A stretch of 64,000 nt of DNA from Candidatus Didemnitutus sp. (GTDB taxonomy: Bacteria > Verrucomicrobiota > Verrucomicrobiia > Opitutales > Opitutaceae), in the NCBI GenBank assembly GCA_019634575.1, contig JAHCAY010000005.1, forward strand, positions 62,001 to 126,000. The letters run 5' to 3'. The translations under genes were made by a program, and so were the position numbers. Under the pieces are notes generated by a model, which saw only the letters and a list, made by a program, of their open reading frames with translations, was not told the origin of the DNA and ran no database searches. Shown one piece after another: positions 1-7,869 of the stretch. Numbering within the stretch: position 1 is the stretch's first letter; every line of letters starts with the position of its first letter.

Positions 1-213
1 GTGTTCGGGATAGACGTTCATGTCCCCCCGGTGCGCGATGTAGAATGGAGCCGGCAGCGTGTCCAAGGTTAAGCTCCGAGGCGCACCCTCCGCCTGCATC
101 GCGCTCCAACCGATCAGGAGCAAAATGCCGAATGCCCAACACCAGCGCACAGGAATGGACACGCAGCACGTGCCACGCTTTTCGCGGCCAGCTCGGCGGG
201 AGTAAAGAGTCAT
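1..213 (-). CDS. Secreted glycerophosphodiester phosphodiesterase-like protein (N-terminus only)
   Basis: Reading the minus strand from the ATG at 213, an open frame of 71 codons runs off the window edge. It starts with a basic stretch, then a hydrophobic segment (about residues 24-38: WCWAFGILLLIGW) that looks like an export signal, then FYIAHRGDMNVYPEH. The HRG and PEH/PEN pattern is the first active-site motif of the GDPD family, whose members hydrolyse glycerophosphodiesters to an alcohol and glycerol phosphate in a TIM barrel. Only the first strand is present, so function rests on one motif. It is divergent from the EpsI-like gene. A second GDPD-like protein lies at 28592-30043 in the same cluster. 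Confidence 0.7.
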   Translation of the reverse strand, partial: MTLYSRRAGREKRGTCCVSIPVRWCWAFGILLLIGWSAMQAEGAPRSLTLDTLPAPFYIAHRGDMNVYPEH

Positions 214-436
214 GGGAGGGGCTACCAACGCGCGTCGCCGGACCGAGGTCGACGCGCGCCGACAATTGAGCGCCCGCGATAAGTGCCGTCAACCTCCCGT
301 AAGGTGCAACTTGGCTCCCGATGCATCGACCGGCCCAGGAGTGAGGAGGTTACCGGCGACCGGGAGCACCGCCCCAGACCCGTCATTTTCACCGGAGAAT
401 CGGCTGGAAGAATCCGGCGAAACACGCAGACACAGC

Positions 437-1135
437 GTGGTGTTCCGTCCCCTCCCTGCCATCGTTGCAGCCGCCGGCCTGTTGCTGATCAGTGCCATCG
501 GACTTCAATTTTTCAGTGCCGCCCCGCCGGCGGCGACTCTCCACGTTCCGCTGGAAAAATTGGTCCCCCGCGACCTACCTGGCTGGTCCGTTCGCGACGT
601 GCCCCTTGCCGACACCGCCGAGGGACGCAATGCGGTGGAGGGAATCCTGCATTACGATGATTTCATCAGTCGATCCTATCGCCGCGGGGCAACCGAAGTC
701 ACACTCTACATCGCCTACTGGGCCCCTGAACGCGTGCCCCCGCGCTTGGTCGGACGCCACACGCCGGATCGCTGCTGGATAACCAACGGCTGGACGTGTG
801 ACTCGCGTCAACGCTCCGTCATCCTGACCGGCAGCGATGGCGCTCCTCTTCAGCCCGCCGAAGCAGGAACCTACTCCTTCAACAGTCAGACGACCCTTCA
901 TGTTGCCTTCTGGCATCTTGTCGGCGGCAAGGCTTATGCCTACGGCCCAGAGCAGTCCGACATGGTGGCGTTGGCCCCGCTGACCGATCTCAAGACCTTC
1001 GGCCTGAATCAGCGCCAAGAGCAGTTCTTCATTCGCATCGCCAGCAACGAAAAACTGGAGGCCTTCTGGACCGATCCGGCGTTCCGCACCTTGCTTCGCT
1101 CGATCGAGTCGCTGGGCATCGCCCGAGCGAACTGA
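437..1135 (+). CDS. EpsI-family exosortase-associated protein
   Basis: A 232-residue protein with one N-terminal membrane segment (about residues 7-26) and an exported domain. Residues 107-119 contain HTPDRCW followed by NGW, matching the H-x-P-x-x-C plus GW signature of EpsI/exosortase C-terminal-associated proteins. These accompany membrane exosortases that sort proteins or take part in exopolysaccharide production. The start is uncertain: GTG at 437 or 440 places the membrane helix at the N-terminus as usual, but there is no clear ribosome binding site, and the frame stays open upstream. It is the only plus-strand gene at this end of the cluster, and no exosortase is adjacent within the window. 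The EpsI assignment is good; the exact role is inferred. Confidence 0.75.
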   Translation: MVFRPLPAIVAAAGLLLISAIGLQFFSAAPPAATLHVPLEKLVPRDLPGWSVRDVPLADTAEGRNAVEGILHYDDFISRSYRRGATEVTLYIAYWAPERVPPRLVGRHTPDRCWITNGWTCDSRQRSVILTGSDGAPLQPAEAGTYSFNSQTTLHVAFWHLVGGKAYAYGPEQSDMVALAPLTDLKTFGLNQRQEQFFIRIASNEKLEAFWTDPAFRTLLRSIESLGIARAN

Positions 1136-1819
1136 TCAGAGCTCCAGCCAGGCGCGCAAATCGGCCATCGAGGCGACTTCCGCCTCGGCGGCTTCGGCCG
1201 CGCTCCCGACGTAAGCGGCATGCTCCCCTCCCGCGCGCCGGAAGCGCACTGTCCGCCAGCCGAGAGCCCGCGGCGCGATGAAGTCCTTCCGCGGATTGTC
1301 GGCGATGTAGACGTATCCCGCCGGCGAGCCGGGCAGCTGCCGCATCACTTCCCGGAACGGACGCTCAGACGGCTTCCAGGCCTCGCGCCCCCATTGATCC
1401 GAAAATACTTGCACATCGATCCAGCGCGAAACACCGAGCGCCGACGCCTTCCGTTTTTGGACCTCAAGAATACCGTCACTCAAAAGCGCCAGACGATAGC
1501 GCCCACGCGCCGCCGCGAGGATGGCCGCGCTTTCCGCCGGAAGGTCGATCGCGGGTCGATGGCCCCGGTAGACTGCGACCAGACGGCCAACCAATCCGTC
1601 TTCCCGCACTCCGAGTGCCGCGAGCGCTTCATCAAAAATCTGTCCCCGCCCACCAGCTGCGAACAGCGCCTCCGCCTGCGCGATAAACCCCTTCACTCCG
1701 CGTTCTGCGACCAACCACTCGTCGACGGTGCGAAAGCCGCTGAAGACATATTCACGCTCGGGATAAAGCGTGTCATCCAAATCGAAGACGAGCGTGTGCA
1801 GTCGTTCACTCTCCCTCAT
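1136..1819 (-). CDS. HAD-superfamily phosphatase
   Basis: A 227-residue HAD hydrolase. Motif I is FDLDDTLYP with the nucleophile Asp13 and Asp15. Motif II is LLSDG, a Lys in EAWKPS serves motif III, and IADNPRKD supplies the motif IV acid. The cap lies between motifs I and II as in the YjjG/pyrimidine-nucleotidase branch. The ATG at 1819 is preferred over an upstream ATG at 1858 because it overlaps the end of the ATP-grasp gene by only 14 bp and gives a normal family N-terminus. It is the last gene of the CDP-alcohol module, so the likely substrate is a phosphorylated sugar or polyol intermediate; that is inference. Confidence 0.85.
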   Translation of the reverse strand: MRESERLHTLVFDLDDTLYPEREYVFSGFRTVDEWLVAERGVKGFIAQAEALFAAGGRGQIFDEALAALGVREDGLVGRLVAVYRGHRPAIDLPAESAAILAAARGRYRLALLSDGILEVQKRKASALGVSRWIDVQVFSDQWGREAWKPSERPFREVMRQLPGSPAGYVYIADNPRKDFIAPRALGWRTVRFRRAGGEHAAYVGSAAEAAEAEVASMADLRAWLEL

Positions 1820-2786
1820 GCAGAAACACGGCAGCGTCATACCGCAGCATCGTGACACCCGCCCGCCATTCGCGGGAGTAGCTCGGCGCGCGGCCCAGGG
1901 ATTCCTCCAGCAACCACTTGGTGAAGCGCGCCCCGGCTTGATGCGCGAGCGGGAAGCCTCCGCCGAAACGGGCGTTGATCTCGAAGACCGCGAAGCTCCC
2001 GTCGTCGCGGACGATCGCCTGAAAACAAAGCGGGCCCCGCGCGCCGGTCAGCGCGCCCGCCAATTGCTCGGCTGCGTCCATCAGACACCGCAGGGCTACG
2101 GTCCGCCCTTTCGAAACCTCACCCGAGCGGACTTCGAGCCGCTCATGCGGCACGGCGCATTGGAGTTGCCCGGCAGGAGAGAAGAACACGTTCACCGTGT
2201 ATTCGCGCCCCACCGCGCATTCTTGGGCGATGAATGCCGGCAGCACGGCGGGAACCGACGCGAGCTCGCCGGCATGCTGCAGCCGCCGAATGCCGACGGA
2301 GGCGCTACCGGCAATGGGCTTCAGGAGCACCGGCCAACCTAGAGACTCGGGCCGGGCGCGCCACGAGTCGAACGGCATCGTTTCCGGAACAGGCACCCCG
2401 GCCGATTTCAACACGCGCGCGGTAGATTCCTTGTCGTTCGCAAGCGCGACTACGTCCGGACTCGAAACCACCACGCGCGTGCCGACCGCCGCAAAACGCT
2501 CCGTGCTCCGAGCGAGAACCGCCAGTTCGGGATCGATCGTCGGCACGAGCAGGCTGACGCGCTCTTCGGCGCAAATGGCCAACAAGCGATCGATGTAGTC
2601 CGGCGAAATGCAGCGCGGCACCGTGAACGCAGCGTCGGCCTCCTGGCACGCCGGGCTGAGGCGGGGATCCATGTCCGCAGCCAGCACGCGGAGCGCGATG
2701 CCCAACTCCGCCGCATCGCGACGAAAGCAACCGATGAGTTGATTTCGCCGGCCGGCGGAGGTCACGAGAATGGCACGTGTGCTCAT
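1806..2786 (-). CDS. ATP-grasp domain protein (carbamoyl-phosphate synthase/PylC-like ligase)
   Basis: A 326-residue protein. A Rossmann-like pre-ATP-grasp domain (ILVTSAGRRNQLIG near the N-terminus) is followed by an ATP-grasp fold with PVLLKPIAGSASVGI (phosphate-binding loop), IAQECAVGREYTV and FEINARFGGG, the last carrying the metal-binding Glu and Asn. Such enzymes couple a carboxylate to an amine or other nucleophile through an acyl phosphate. The ATG at 2786 overlaps the CDP-alcohol phosphotransferase stop by 4 bp, so a longer upstream reading of this frame is an artefact. The substrate cannot be read from the sequence; by context it modifies a precursor of the cluster's glycan. Confidence 0.85.
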   Translation of the reverse strand: MSTRAILVTSAGRRNQLIGCFRRDAAELGIALRVLAADMDPRLSPACQEADAAFTVPRCISPDYIDRLLAICAEERVSLLVPTIDPELAVLARSTERFAAVGTRVVVSSPDVVALANDKESTARVLKSAGVPVPETMPFDSWRARPESLGWPVLLKPIAGSASVGIRRLQHAGELASVPAVLPAFIAQECAVGREYTVNVFFSPAGQLQCAVPHERLEVRSGEVSKGRTVALRCLMDAAEQLAGALTGARGPLCFQAIVRDDGSFAVFEINARFGGGFPLAHQAGARFTKWLLEESLGRAPSYSREWRAGVTMLRYDAAVFLHEGE

Positions 2787-3430
2787 CGATTGGAAACCGT
2801 CCCACGATAGGTCAAGTGTGCCATCCGATCGATGATCAACCCGATTGAAGCCAGGGCGGCAAAAAGCAGAGGTTGCCCGGTCAAAGGCCCGAGTAGGATC
2901 ATGAAGTTTTGCACGTCGAGGGGCTCGAAAACCTCGCGCACACGATGGCGGTGGATCGCATCGTAAAGTGCCGAACTCTTCGCCACCCGCCAGATCTGTA
3001 ATCCGTAGTGGCCAACGTAAATAAGCCCGAGCCAAAGCTGGTGCGCCTCCGGACTGCTCCACCAAATCGCAGCAAGGCACATCACCTTCTTCGCCTTGTC
3101 GAGGGTCACGTCCAGCTTCGCTCCAAAGGGCGAGGTGATTCCGCGCTTCCGTGCAAGCTTGCCGTCCACCCCGTCCAACACGTAACCGAGTTGCCAGATC
3201 ACGGCGCCGATGACCCAATTCGCAGTTCCGCCCAGCGTATAAAAATAGACTGCGATTGAGTTGATGAGAAAAGAAATACAAGTAATCGAATTTGGTGACA
3301 GCCAGGACAACGGGCTCACCCATTCGGTCACGATGGCCGAGGCGGGCTCTAGCACGAAGATGTCGGTCCACGCCATGTAGCGTTTGACGTAAGGCTTTGC
3401 CAATTGGCGCCGGTAGAAGCTCAGGACCAT
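2783..3430 (-). CDS. CDP-alcohol phosphatidyltransferase family membrane enzyme
   Basis: A 215-residue membrane protein with several hydrophobic helices. It carries the complete family signature DG-x2-AR-x8-G-x3-D-x3-D (DGKLAR, then G-AKL-D-VTL-D), which binds the CDP moiety and two metal ions. The enzyme displaces CMP from a CDP-activated alcohol with an acceptor hydroxyl. It follows the nucleotidyltransferase gene by 2 bp and overlaps the ATP-grasp gene by 4 bp. In this setting it more likely transfers an alcohol phosphate to a lipid-linked glycan or lipid anchor than making a bulk phospholipid; that is inference. Confidence 0.9.
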   Translation of the reverse strand: MVLSFYRRQLAKPYVKRYMAWTDIFVLEPASAIVTEWVSPLSWLSPNSITCISFLINSIAVYFYTLGGTANWVIGAVIWQLGYVLDGVDGKLARKRGITSPFGAKLDVTLDKAKKVMCLAAIWWSSPEAHQLWLGLIYVGHYGLQIWRVAKSSALYDAIHRHRVREVFEPLDVQNFMILLGPLTGQPLLFAALASIGLIIDRMAHLTYRGTVSNR

Positions 3431-3432
3431 GA

Positions 3433-4170
3433 TCAGAGTTTTAATTGATTAAATAGTGCTTCGGCTTCCTTCAGCTCTTCAACCGTGTCGATCTCATACC
3501 ACTCCAGTCCGCTGACGTCGACACACTCCCACGGACGGGCGATCAGTGTGAAATCGATAAAATCCTCAAAAAGCCGACGAGACGTGTTTGGTCGCGCGAG
3601 AAAATTAGCGAGCATTCCGCGCCACGCGCCGTCGTCGGATTCCGTGTTGAAACGGTAGAGATCGAGTGAACACCCGGCCGCCTCCGCCGCCGTGAGTGTC
3701 TTCGCAATCTGCACCGCGAGCCCATCACCGCGCAGCGCGATTTTTTCGGATTCTTCGCTGTAACACGATCGATCCAAGGCAAACGCGAACGGTGCGCTGT
3801 GCGTCACCATCCGACGAATGACTTCGGCGTCGTAAACCACGTCGGAATTCAACACGAGTAGCTGACCACGTGCCTCGGCGAGCGCCAAGGCACACGATGC
3901 CAAGCTGTTCGTGCGCGCAAATTCGCTGTTCGTGATCACATTGAATGGCAGGCCAGCGAACTCGGCGTTTTCCAGATAGCGGCGCAACGCCTCGACCTGA
4001 TAGCCGCCAACGATATGAATCCGGCGCGGACGATGCGGACTCAACTGTTGGAGTAGACGACTCAGGAAGGTTCCCCCTTGGAAGGGAGCCATGCACTTGG
4101 GCCGATCATGGGTGATCGCAGCCATGCGCGATCCCAGGCCGGCAGCGAGAATTAGGATCTCATCAATCAT
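3433..4170 (-). CDS. Sugar/alcohol-phosphate nucleotidyltransferase (LicC-like)
   Basis: A 245-residue GT-A fold nucleotidyltransferase. The N-terminal signature LAAGLGSRM with downstream RPKCMAPF is the NTP-binding loop, and LNSDVVYD holds the metal-binding Asp. The C-terminal WYEIDTVEELKEAE is typical of LicC-type cytidylyltransferases acting on phosphocholine and similar phospho-alcohols. Being next to a CDP-alcohol phosphotransferase argues for CTP as donor. It overlaps the upstream Fe-ADH gene by 8 bp. Alternative: a hexose-1-phosphate nucleotidyltransferase. Confidence 0.85.
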   Translation of the reverse strand: MIDEILILAAGLGSRMAAITHDRPKCMAPFQGGTFLSRLLQQLSPHRPRRIHIVGGYQVEALRRYLENAEFAGLPFNVITNSEFARTNSLASCALALAEARGQLLVLNSDVVYDAEVIRRMVTHSAPFAFALDRSCYSEESEKIALRGDGLAVQIAKTLTAAEAAGCSLDLYRFNTESDDGAWRGMLANFLARPNTSRRLFEDFIDFTLIARPWECVDVSGLEWYEIDTVEELKEAEALFNQLKL

Positions 4171-5242
4171 GGGAAAGAGAACGAAGCAGACGCTCGACCG
4201 AGGAAGGTCCGACGAACGCAGGGTCCGCCGCCAGATCGCCAGTCACCTGCGCACTCAACGAAAATACGTCCTCCTGAGCGATTTCAATGCGTCGACTGGG
4301 CGCAGCCAAGCCGTGCACCGAAGGCAGAGTGACCCGCGCGAACTCCGTCGCGTCGGGACGCATGGTCGGGTTGAGCATTTTGGCCACTTTCCCGGCAGCG
4401 CTCGGCGAGGTTTCGATGAGCAAATCGAACCAGCCAGGGAACAAAGCCCAAATTCCTTCAACGTGTGTCGTATCCGTGGCCGGACCCAAAACGTATTGCA
4501 CGCGATGCGGCAGGCAGGTCGACGAAGTCGCGAGACACCGTCCGGCGTGAAATGCCGCACGCATCGCCGCGCCATAGCTAACCAGCTCCCTGCCTCCGTC
4601 CCGCCACCACGACCAGAATTCTCCCATGCCCTCTCGTGCGTGAGCGAGGGTTTCGACCGCACATCGCTTGCTCGCCGTGGTCTCGGCAAAATGAGCAAAC
4701 ACGTCGAAAGCGAAATGCGCACGTGACGCAGTCGGAAGCGAAGTCCACAGCGTTGGATCGTGGACCACGTCGTCTGGTTCGACCGACGGCCCGCGCAAAC
4801 CCATCTTTTGCGCGCCAACCGTGATGATTGCGCCCCGGCTACTCTCTGAACCGCTGCTCGCGATGCTCGGCGCCATCACCATGCGGGCTCTCGCATCCGC
4901 CGTGACTCGACCACCGGCCGCGAGCAGCGCGCCCAGCTCGGAGGCAGTGTGGAACGCGCGCCCCCAGTGCGCGACGACCTTGGCCGCATCGAGCGCGCGA
5001 CCACCTCCCACTCCCACAACTACCTCGGCCTTCCGCGCTGCGTCCCCCAGCCCGGCGAAGTCTTCCACGTGCGGCTCGCGCACGAGCCGCAGTCGTGAGT
5101 GCGACGGCACGCGCGGAAAAATCCGCTGGACGTGCGCCTCCATGCTCCGCGTGTAAACTAGGAATGTCCGCGAGGGATCAGCGTCCACGATAGCCGCCCA
5201 TGCCGCTTGGTCATGGATGTGGTGCAGTCGGGGACCGCTCAT
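4163..5242 (-). CDS. Iron-containing (group III) alcohol dehydrogenase-like protein
   Basis: A 359-residue dehydrogenase with a nucleotide-binding GVGGGRALDAAK (residues 77-88) and the family's SIASSGSE motif (126-133). Candidate metal ligands are Asp180, His184, His246 and His260, the usual Asp plus three His set. Relatives include phosphonoacetaldehyde reductase and glycerol(-1-phosphate) dehydrogenases, which reduce a small aldehyde or ketone with NAD(P)H. It sits between the FGGY kinase (4-bp overlap) and the nucleotidyltransferase, so it probably makes the alcohol that is then nucleotidylated. No phosphoenolpyruvate mutase or phosphonopyruvate decarboxylase is visible, so a phosphonate route is not supported here. 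Confidence 0.85.
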   Translation of the reverse strand: MSGPRLHHIHDQAAWAAIVDADPSRTFLVYTRSMEAHVQRIFPRVPSHSRLRLVREPHVEDFAGLGDAARKAEVVVGVGGGRALDAAKVVAHWGRAFHTASELGALLAAGGRVTADARARMVMAPSIASSGSESSRGAIITVGAQKMGLRGPSVEPDDVVHDPTLWTSLPTASRAHFAFDVFAHFAETTASKRCAVETLAHAREGMGEFWSWWRDGGRELVSYGAAMRAAFHAGRCLATSSTCLPHRVQYVLGPATDTTHVEGIWALFPGWFDLLIETSPSAAGKVAKMLNPTMRPDATEFARVTLPSVHGLAAPSRRIEIAQEDVFSLSAQVTGDLAADPAFVGPSSVERLLRSLSHD

Positions 5243-6708
5243 AGATTCTCCAACATGCCGTCTTCCGACTTCAGCTCTTCGCGAGGAAGAGTTCGGAGTT
5301 TTGCGAATTGCGGCTTCAATGTTTGGTAGAGCTCTCGAAAAATTTCATACTTTCGCTCGTAGAGCGCAGCAGACCCGGAGTCGGGAAGCACGATTTCGCG
5401 GCTGCGCACGGTTGTGTGAAACAGTTCAGTCAACGGGCGCCGTTTCACCAACTCGCTCTGGAAGCCGAGCAGGAAGGAGCCCATAACCGTGCTTTCAAAT
5501 TCAGCAACCACTTCCAGGGGCTGCCCGTAGACATCGGCTTTTATTTGGCTCGCCGCCCCCAGCCGGCTGAGACCGCCGCTCAAGCGGATGCGTCGAGGAC
5601 GAGTTCCATGCACCGCGACGATTTCTTCAATCAGACTGCGCCCCATGAGAGCTGCGCCTTCGAGCGTGGCCCGCGCAAAATGGCGTCTCCCGTGACTTCG
5701 CTCCAATCCGAAAAATACCCCGCGCGCATCGGAGTCCCAGAGCGGTGCTCGTTCGCCGAGTAAATAGGGCAAAAAAATCAGGGGGCACTGATCCGGCGGC
5801 AGGTCCCGCACATCGGCATCGATGTGTTCGTAGACGTGCTCGTGAGGAGGGTAAAACGTTGTCTTCAGCCATTCGATCAACCCGCCGCCGAGATTGGTGC
5901 TGCCGCCGACGTAGGTCAGACCCGGGACCGGCGCCGACTGCGTGAAGATTGCTCCCGTCGGATGCTGACTCGTCGCAGTGGACACCATTCGAATCGACGT
6001 GACCGTGCCAGACACGTCGCACAAATCTCCGACTTCCACCGCACCGCTTCCGATGACGGAGACGACGGCGTCATAGGAGGACACAAAGACCTTGGTTCCC
6101 CGGCCAACCCGGAACAACGACGCCACATCTTCATGAAGTTCAGCAACGGCCGAACCAACTGCGAGCACCCCCGGCAGTCGACGTAGCTCGTCTGCGCCAC
6201 ATCCAACATACTGACTGCATCGCGGGTCGTAGCCAAATTTCTCGGCGTTGAGCGGATCTGTGGCCGCCACACCTGTCATCCGGTAAATCAAAAAATCGTT
6301 CGGGCTCAGAAACCAAGCAGTTCGCTGGTGAATCTCGGGCTCCGTGTGGGCCAGCCAACGCATCCGCTGAATCATGACTGGTGTGCCGCTCGCCTCAAAG
6401 TGGCGATGGCGGCGGTCATTCACCATGATAATTGGACGGAGCAATTCGCCACGCTCACCCACGCAAACCAAACAGGAAGATGAGGCGGAGACCGTGATCG
6501 CTCTTATTTTCTCTGTCGCCACACCAGCCGCTTCCGCCTCTTGGAACAGACGGATAACAAGACGCCACCATTCCTCGCCATCCTGCTCCACCGCCTCACC
6601 GAAAATCACGGAATGCAGCGGATGGCTCCGCTTGTAGCGAATGTGTGCGTCGGAATCGACGACACACAGGCGGATGCTCTTTAGACCAAGATTGACTACG
6701 GCAAACAT
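5239..6708 (-). CDS. FGGY-family carbohydrate kinase
   Basis: A 489-residue kinase. Both FGGY domains are recognizable: MVNDRRH (substrate-binding Asp), SSYDAVVSVIG (catalytic base Asp), LPYLLGERAPLWD and RLSGGLSRLGAASQ with the C-terminal nucleotide-binding glycines. The usual N-terminal DxGTTS-R phosphate loop reads VVNLGLKSIRL, with Asn6 where Asp is expected and no Thr pair. The enzyme phosphorylates a sugar or polyol; the substrate is not deducible. It starts 3 bp after the aldolase gene and overlaps the Fe-ADH by 4 bp, suggesting a shared short pathway that feeds the CDP-alcohol enzymes. Confidence 0.88.
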   Translation of the reverse strand: MFAVVNLGLKSIRLCVVDSDAHIRYKRSHPLHSVIFGEAVEQDGEEWWRLVIRLFQEAEAAGVATEKIRAITVSASSSCLVCVGERGELLRPIIMVNDRRHRHFEASGTPVMIQRMRWLAHTEPEIHQRTAWFLSPNDFLIYRMTGVAATDPLNAEKFGYDPRCSQYVGCGADELRRLPGVLAVGSAVAELHEDVASLFRVGRGTKVFVSSYDAVVSVIGSGAVEVGDLCDVSGTVTSIRMVSTATSQHPTGAIFTQSAPVPGLTYVGGSTNLGGGLIEWLKTTFYPPHEHVYEHIDADVRDLPPDQCPLIFLPYLLGERAPLWDSDARGVFFGLERSHGRRHFARATLEGAALMGRSLIEEIVAVHGTRPRRIRLSGGLSRLGAASQIKADVYGQPLEVVAEFESTVMGSFLLGFQSELVKRRPLTELFHTTVRSREIVLPDSGSAALYERKYEIFRELYQTLKPQFAKLRTLPREELKSEDGMLENL

Positions 6709-6711
6709 GAT

Positions 6712-7554
6712 TCAGTCGGGAAGAATTGAGCGATATTTCCGGCGAAGCCCGCGGAAGAATGCACCGGAACGAACACGCAGCAGTCCACAAGCTTCCAAAG
6801 GCGACCCGGCCTGCGCCGCCGATTTCAGCACGTCCATCCACGCGACCTTCAGGTCCGTGCTGATATTGAGCTTGCAATGTCCGCCACACACCAACCGTCG
6901 AACGATCTTAAGATCCATTCCGGAGCCGCCATGCAACACGAGAGGCGTGCGGGGCAGCGCATGTGCAACCTGCCGCATAAGCTCTAAATCGAAGTGCTCA
7001 TTACCGCGGTAGTGGCCGTGCATATTACCAAAGCCCACAGCCAGCGTGTCCGGCTGCACTGCGTGGTAATAGCTCACCACGTCCTCTAAAGCTGGAATCA
7101 TTTGCTTGTGGTCGCTTCCCATCCCGTCCTCAACACCCGCGACGTGGCCGATTTCGCATTCGACCAGAACATCCCCGCGCAATCGGTGAGCAATTCGGAC
7201 CGCGCTGCGAGATTCCCTGATATTTTCCTGCAACGGAAGTCCGCTACCGTCAAACATCACCGAGTCAAATCCAGCCCGGACACAGCGCCTAAACAGGGCA
7301 TGGTCCGCGCAATGATCCAGATGAAGCCAGAGCCGATTTCGAGCGACCAAGCGTTTCCACGCGACCACCTCTGTGGGTTCATGCAGCGAGAAAAAACGGG
7401 CCGAGAATTGCGCGATGACCGGCGTGCCCCGGTTGCTGAACTCTCGTGCCAGCGCACTCAGTGATTCAAAATCAAACACATTGACCGCAAGTAAAGCGGC
7501 CCCACGGGCGCGTGAGGATGAAAGAGCAGTGGCTAGAGAACTCGAGTGGCGCAT
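6712..7554 (-). CDS. Class II (ketose-bisphosphate-type) aldolase
   Basis: A 280-residue zinc aldolase of the FbaA/GatY/KbaY family. Visible are LHLDHCAD (catalytic Asp80, Zn ligand His81), GFDSVMFDGS, ECEIGHVAG (Glu134), FGNMHG (Zn ligand His179), LHGGSG (Zn ligand His208) and KLNISTD (Asn230). It cleaves or forms a C-C bond between dihydroxyacetone phosphate and an aldehyde. It is upstream of the FGGY kinase by 3 bp and therefore belongs to the CDP-alcohol module, not to central glycolysis. Substrate unknown. Confidence 0.88.
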   Translation of the reverse strand: MRHSSSLATALSSSRARGAALLAVNVFDFESLSALAREFSNRGTPVIAQFSARFFSLHEPTEVVAWKRLVARNRLWLHLDHCADHALFRRCVRAGFDSVMFDGSGLPLQENIRESRSAVRIAHRLRGDVLVECEIGHVAGVEDGMGSDHKQMIPALEDVVSYYHAVQPDTLAVGFGNMHGHYRGNEHFDLELMRQVAHALPRTPLVLHGGSGMDLKIVRRLVCGGHCKLNISTDLKVAWMDVLKSAAQAGSPLEACGLLRVRSGAFFRGLRRKYRSILPD

Positions 7555-7578
7555 GAGATACTTAGGTGAATCAGGACA

Positions 7579-7869
7579 TCAGTCGAAAGAGCCCAGCCAT
7601 GCTTCGAACATCAGAATGGCCCACAGTCGATGCTGGTGATTGCGTGTGCCGCTAAGGTGCTCACGCCACAGCGCCTGCACCGGCGCCGGATCGAAATATC
7701 CGGTTCGCCCTAATCGAGCCGGACTGGGGAGATTCGCTCCCCACGGCGCAACTGACCGCGGAGACCAACGTGCATGTGAATCGTCACCGGCACCCGATTC
7801 ATGAGCGGCAGCTGCAATAGCGAAACGGCTCCCCAGTCTTTCATTGGTCTTCACGCTCGCCCGGTTGGA
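7579..7869 (-). pseudogene. Decayed C-terminus of an asparagine synthase (asnB remnant)
   Basis: The last 45 codons (7579-7719, ending WAILMFEAWLGSFD) align with the ends of the two intact AsnB proteins at 14173 and 20652: YFDPAPV..LWREHLSGTRNHQHRLW matches FLDPQPV..MWHEHLTGTR..LW. Further upstream the homology jumps frame. One frame carries PLMNRVPV and LRGQLR, resembling the AsnB segment PKMGFGVPI plus LRGPLR; the neighbouring frame carries WGANLPSPARLGRTG. Two compensating single-base indels would explain this. Less than a sixth of a normal AsnB remains, so it cannot be functional. It lies between the aldolase and an SDR gene, possibly marking an old rearrangement junction. Confidence 0.7.

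Noticed and set aside
1806-3371. A 521-residue ATP-grasp fusion protein
   Set aside because: The N-terminal 195 codons overlap the CDP-alcohol transferase in another frame; the true start at 2786 gives a complete ATP-grasp protein.
4163-5242. Phosphonate biosynthesis reading based on the Fe-ADH, nucleotidyltransferase and CDP-alcohol transferase
   Set aside because: No PEP mutase, phosphonopyruvate decarboxylase or aminotransferase is present; aldolase and FGGY kinase fit another route better.
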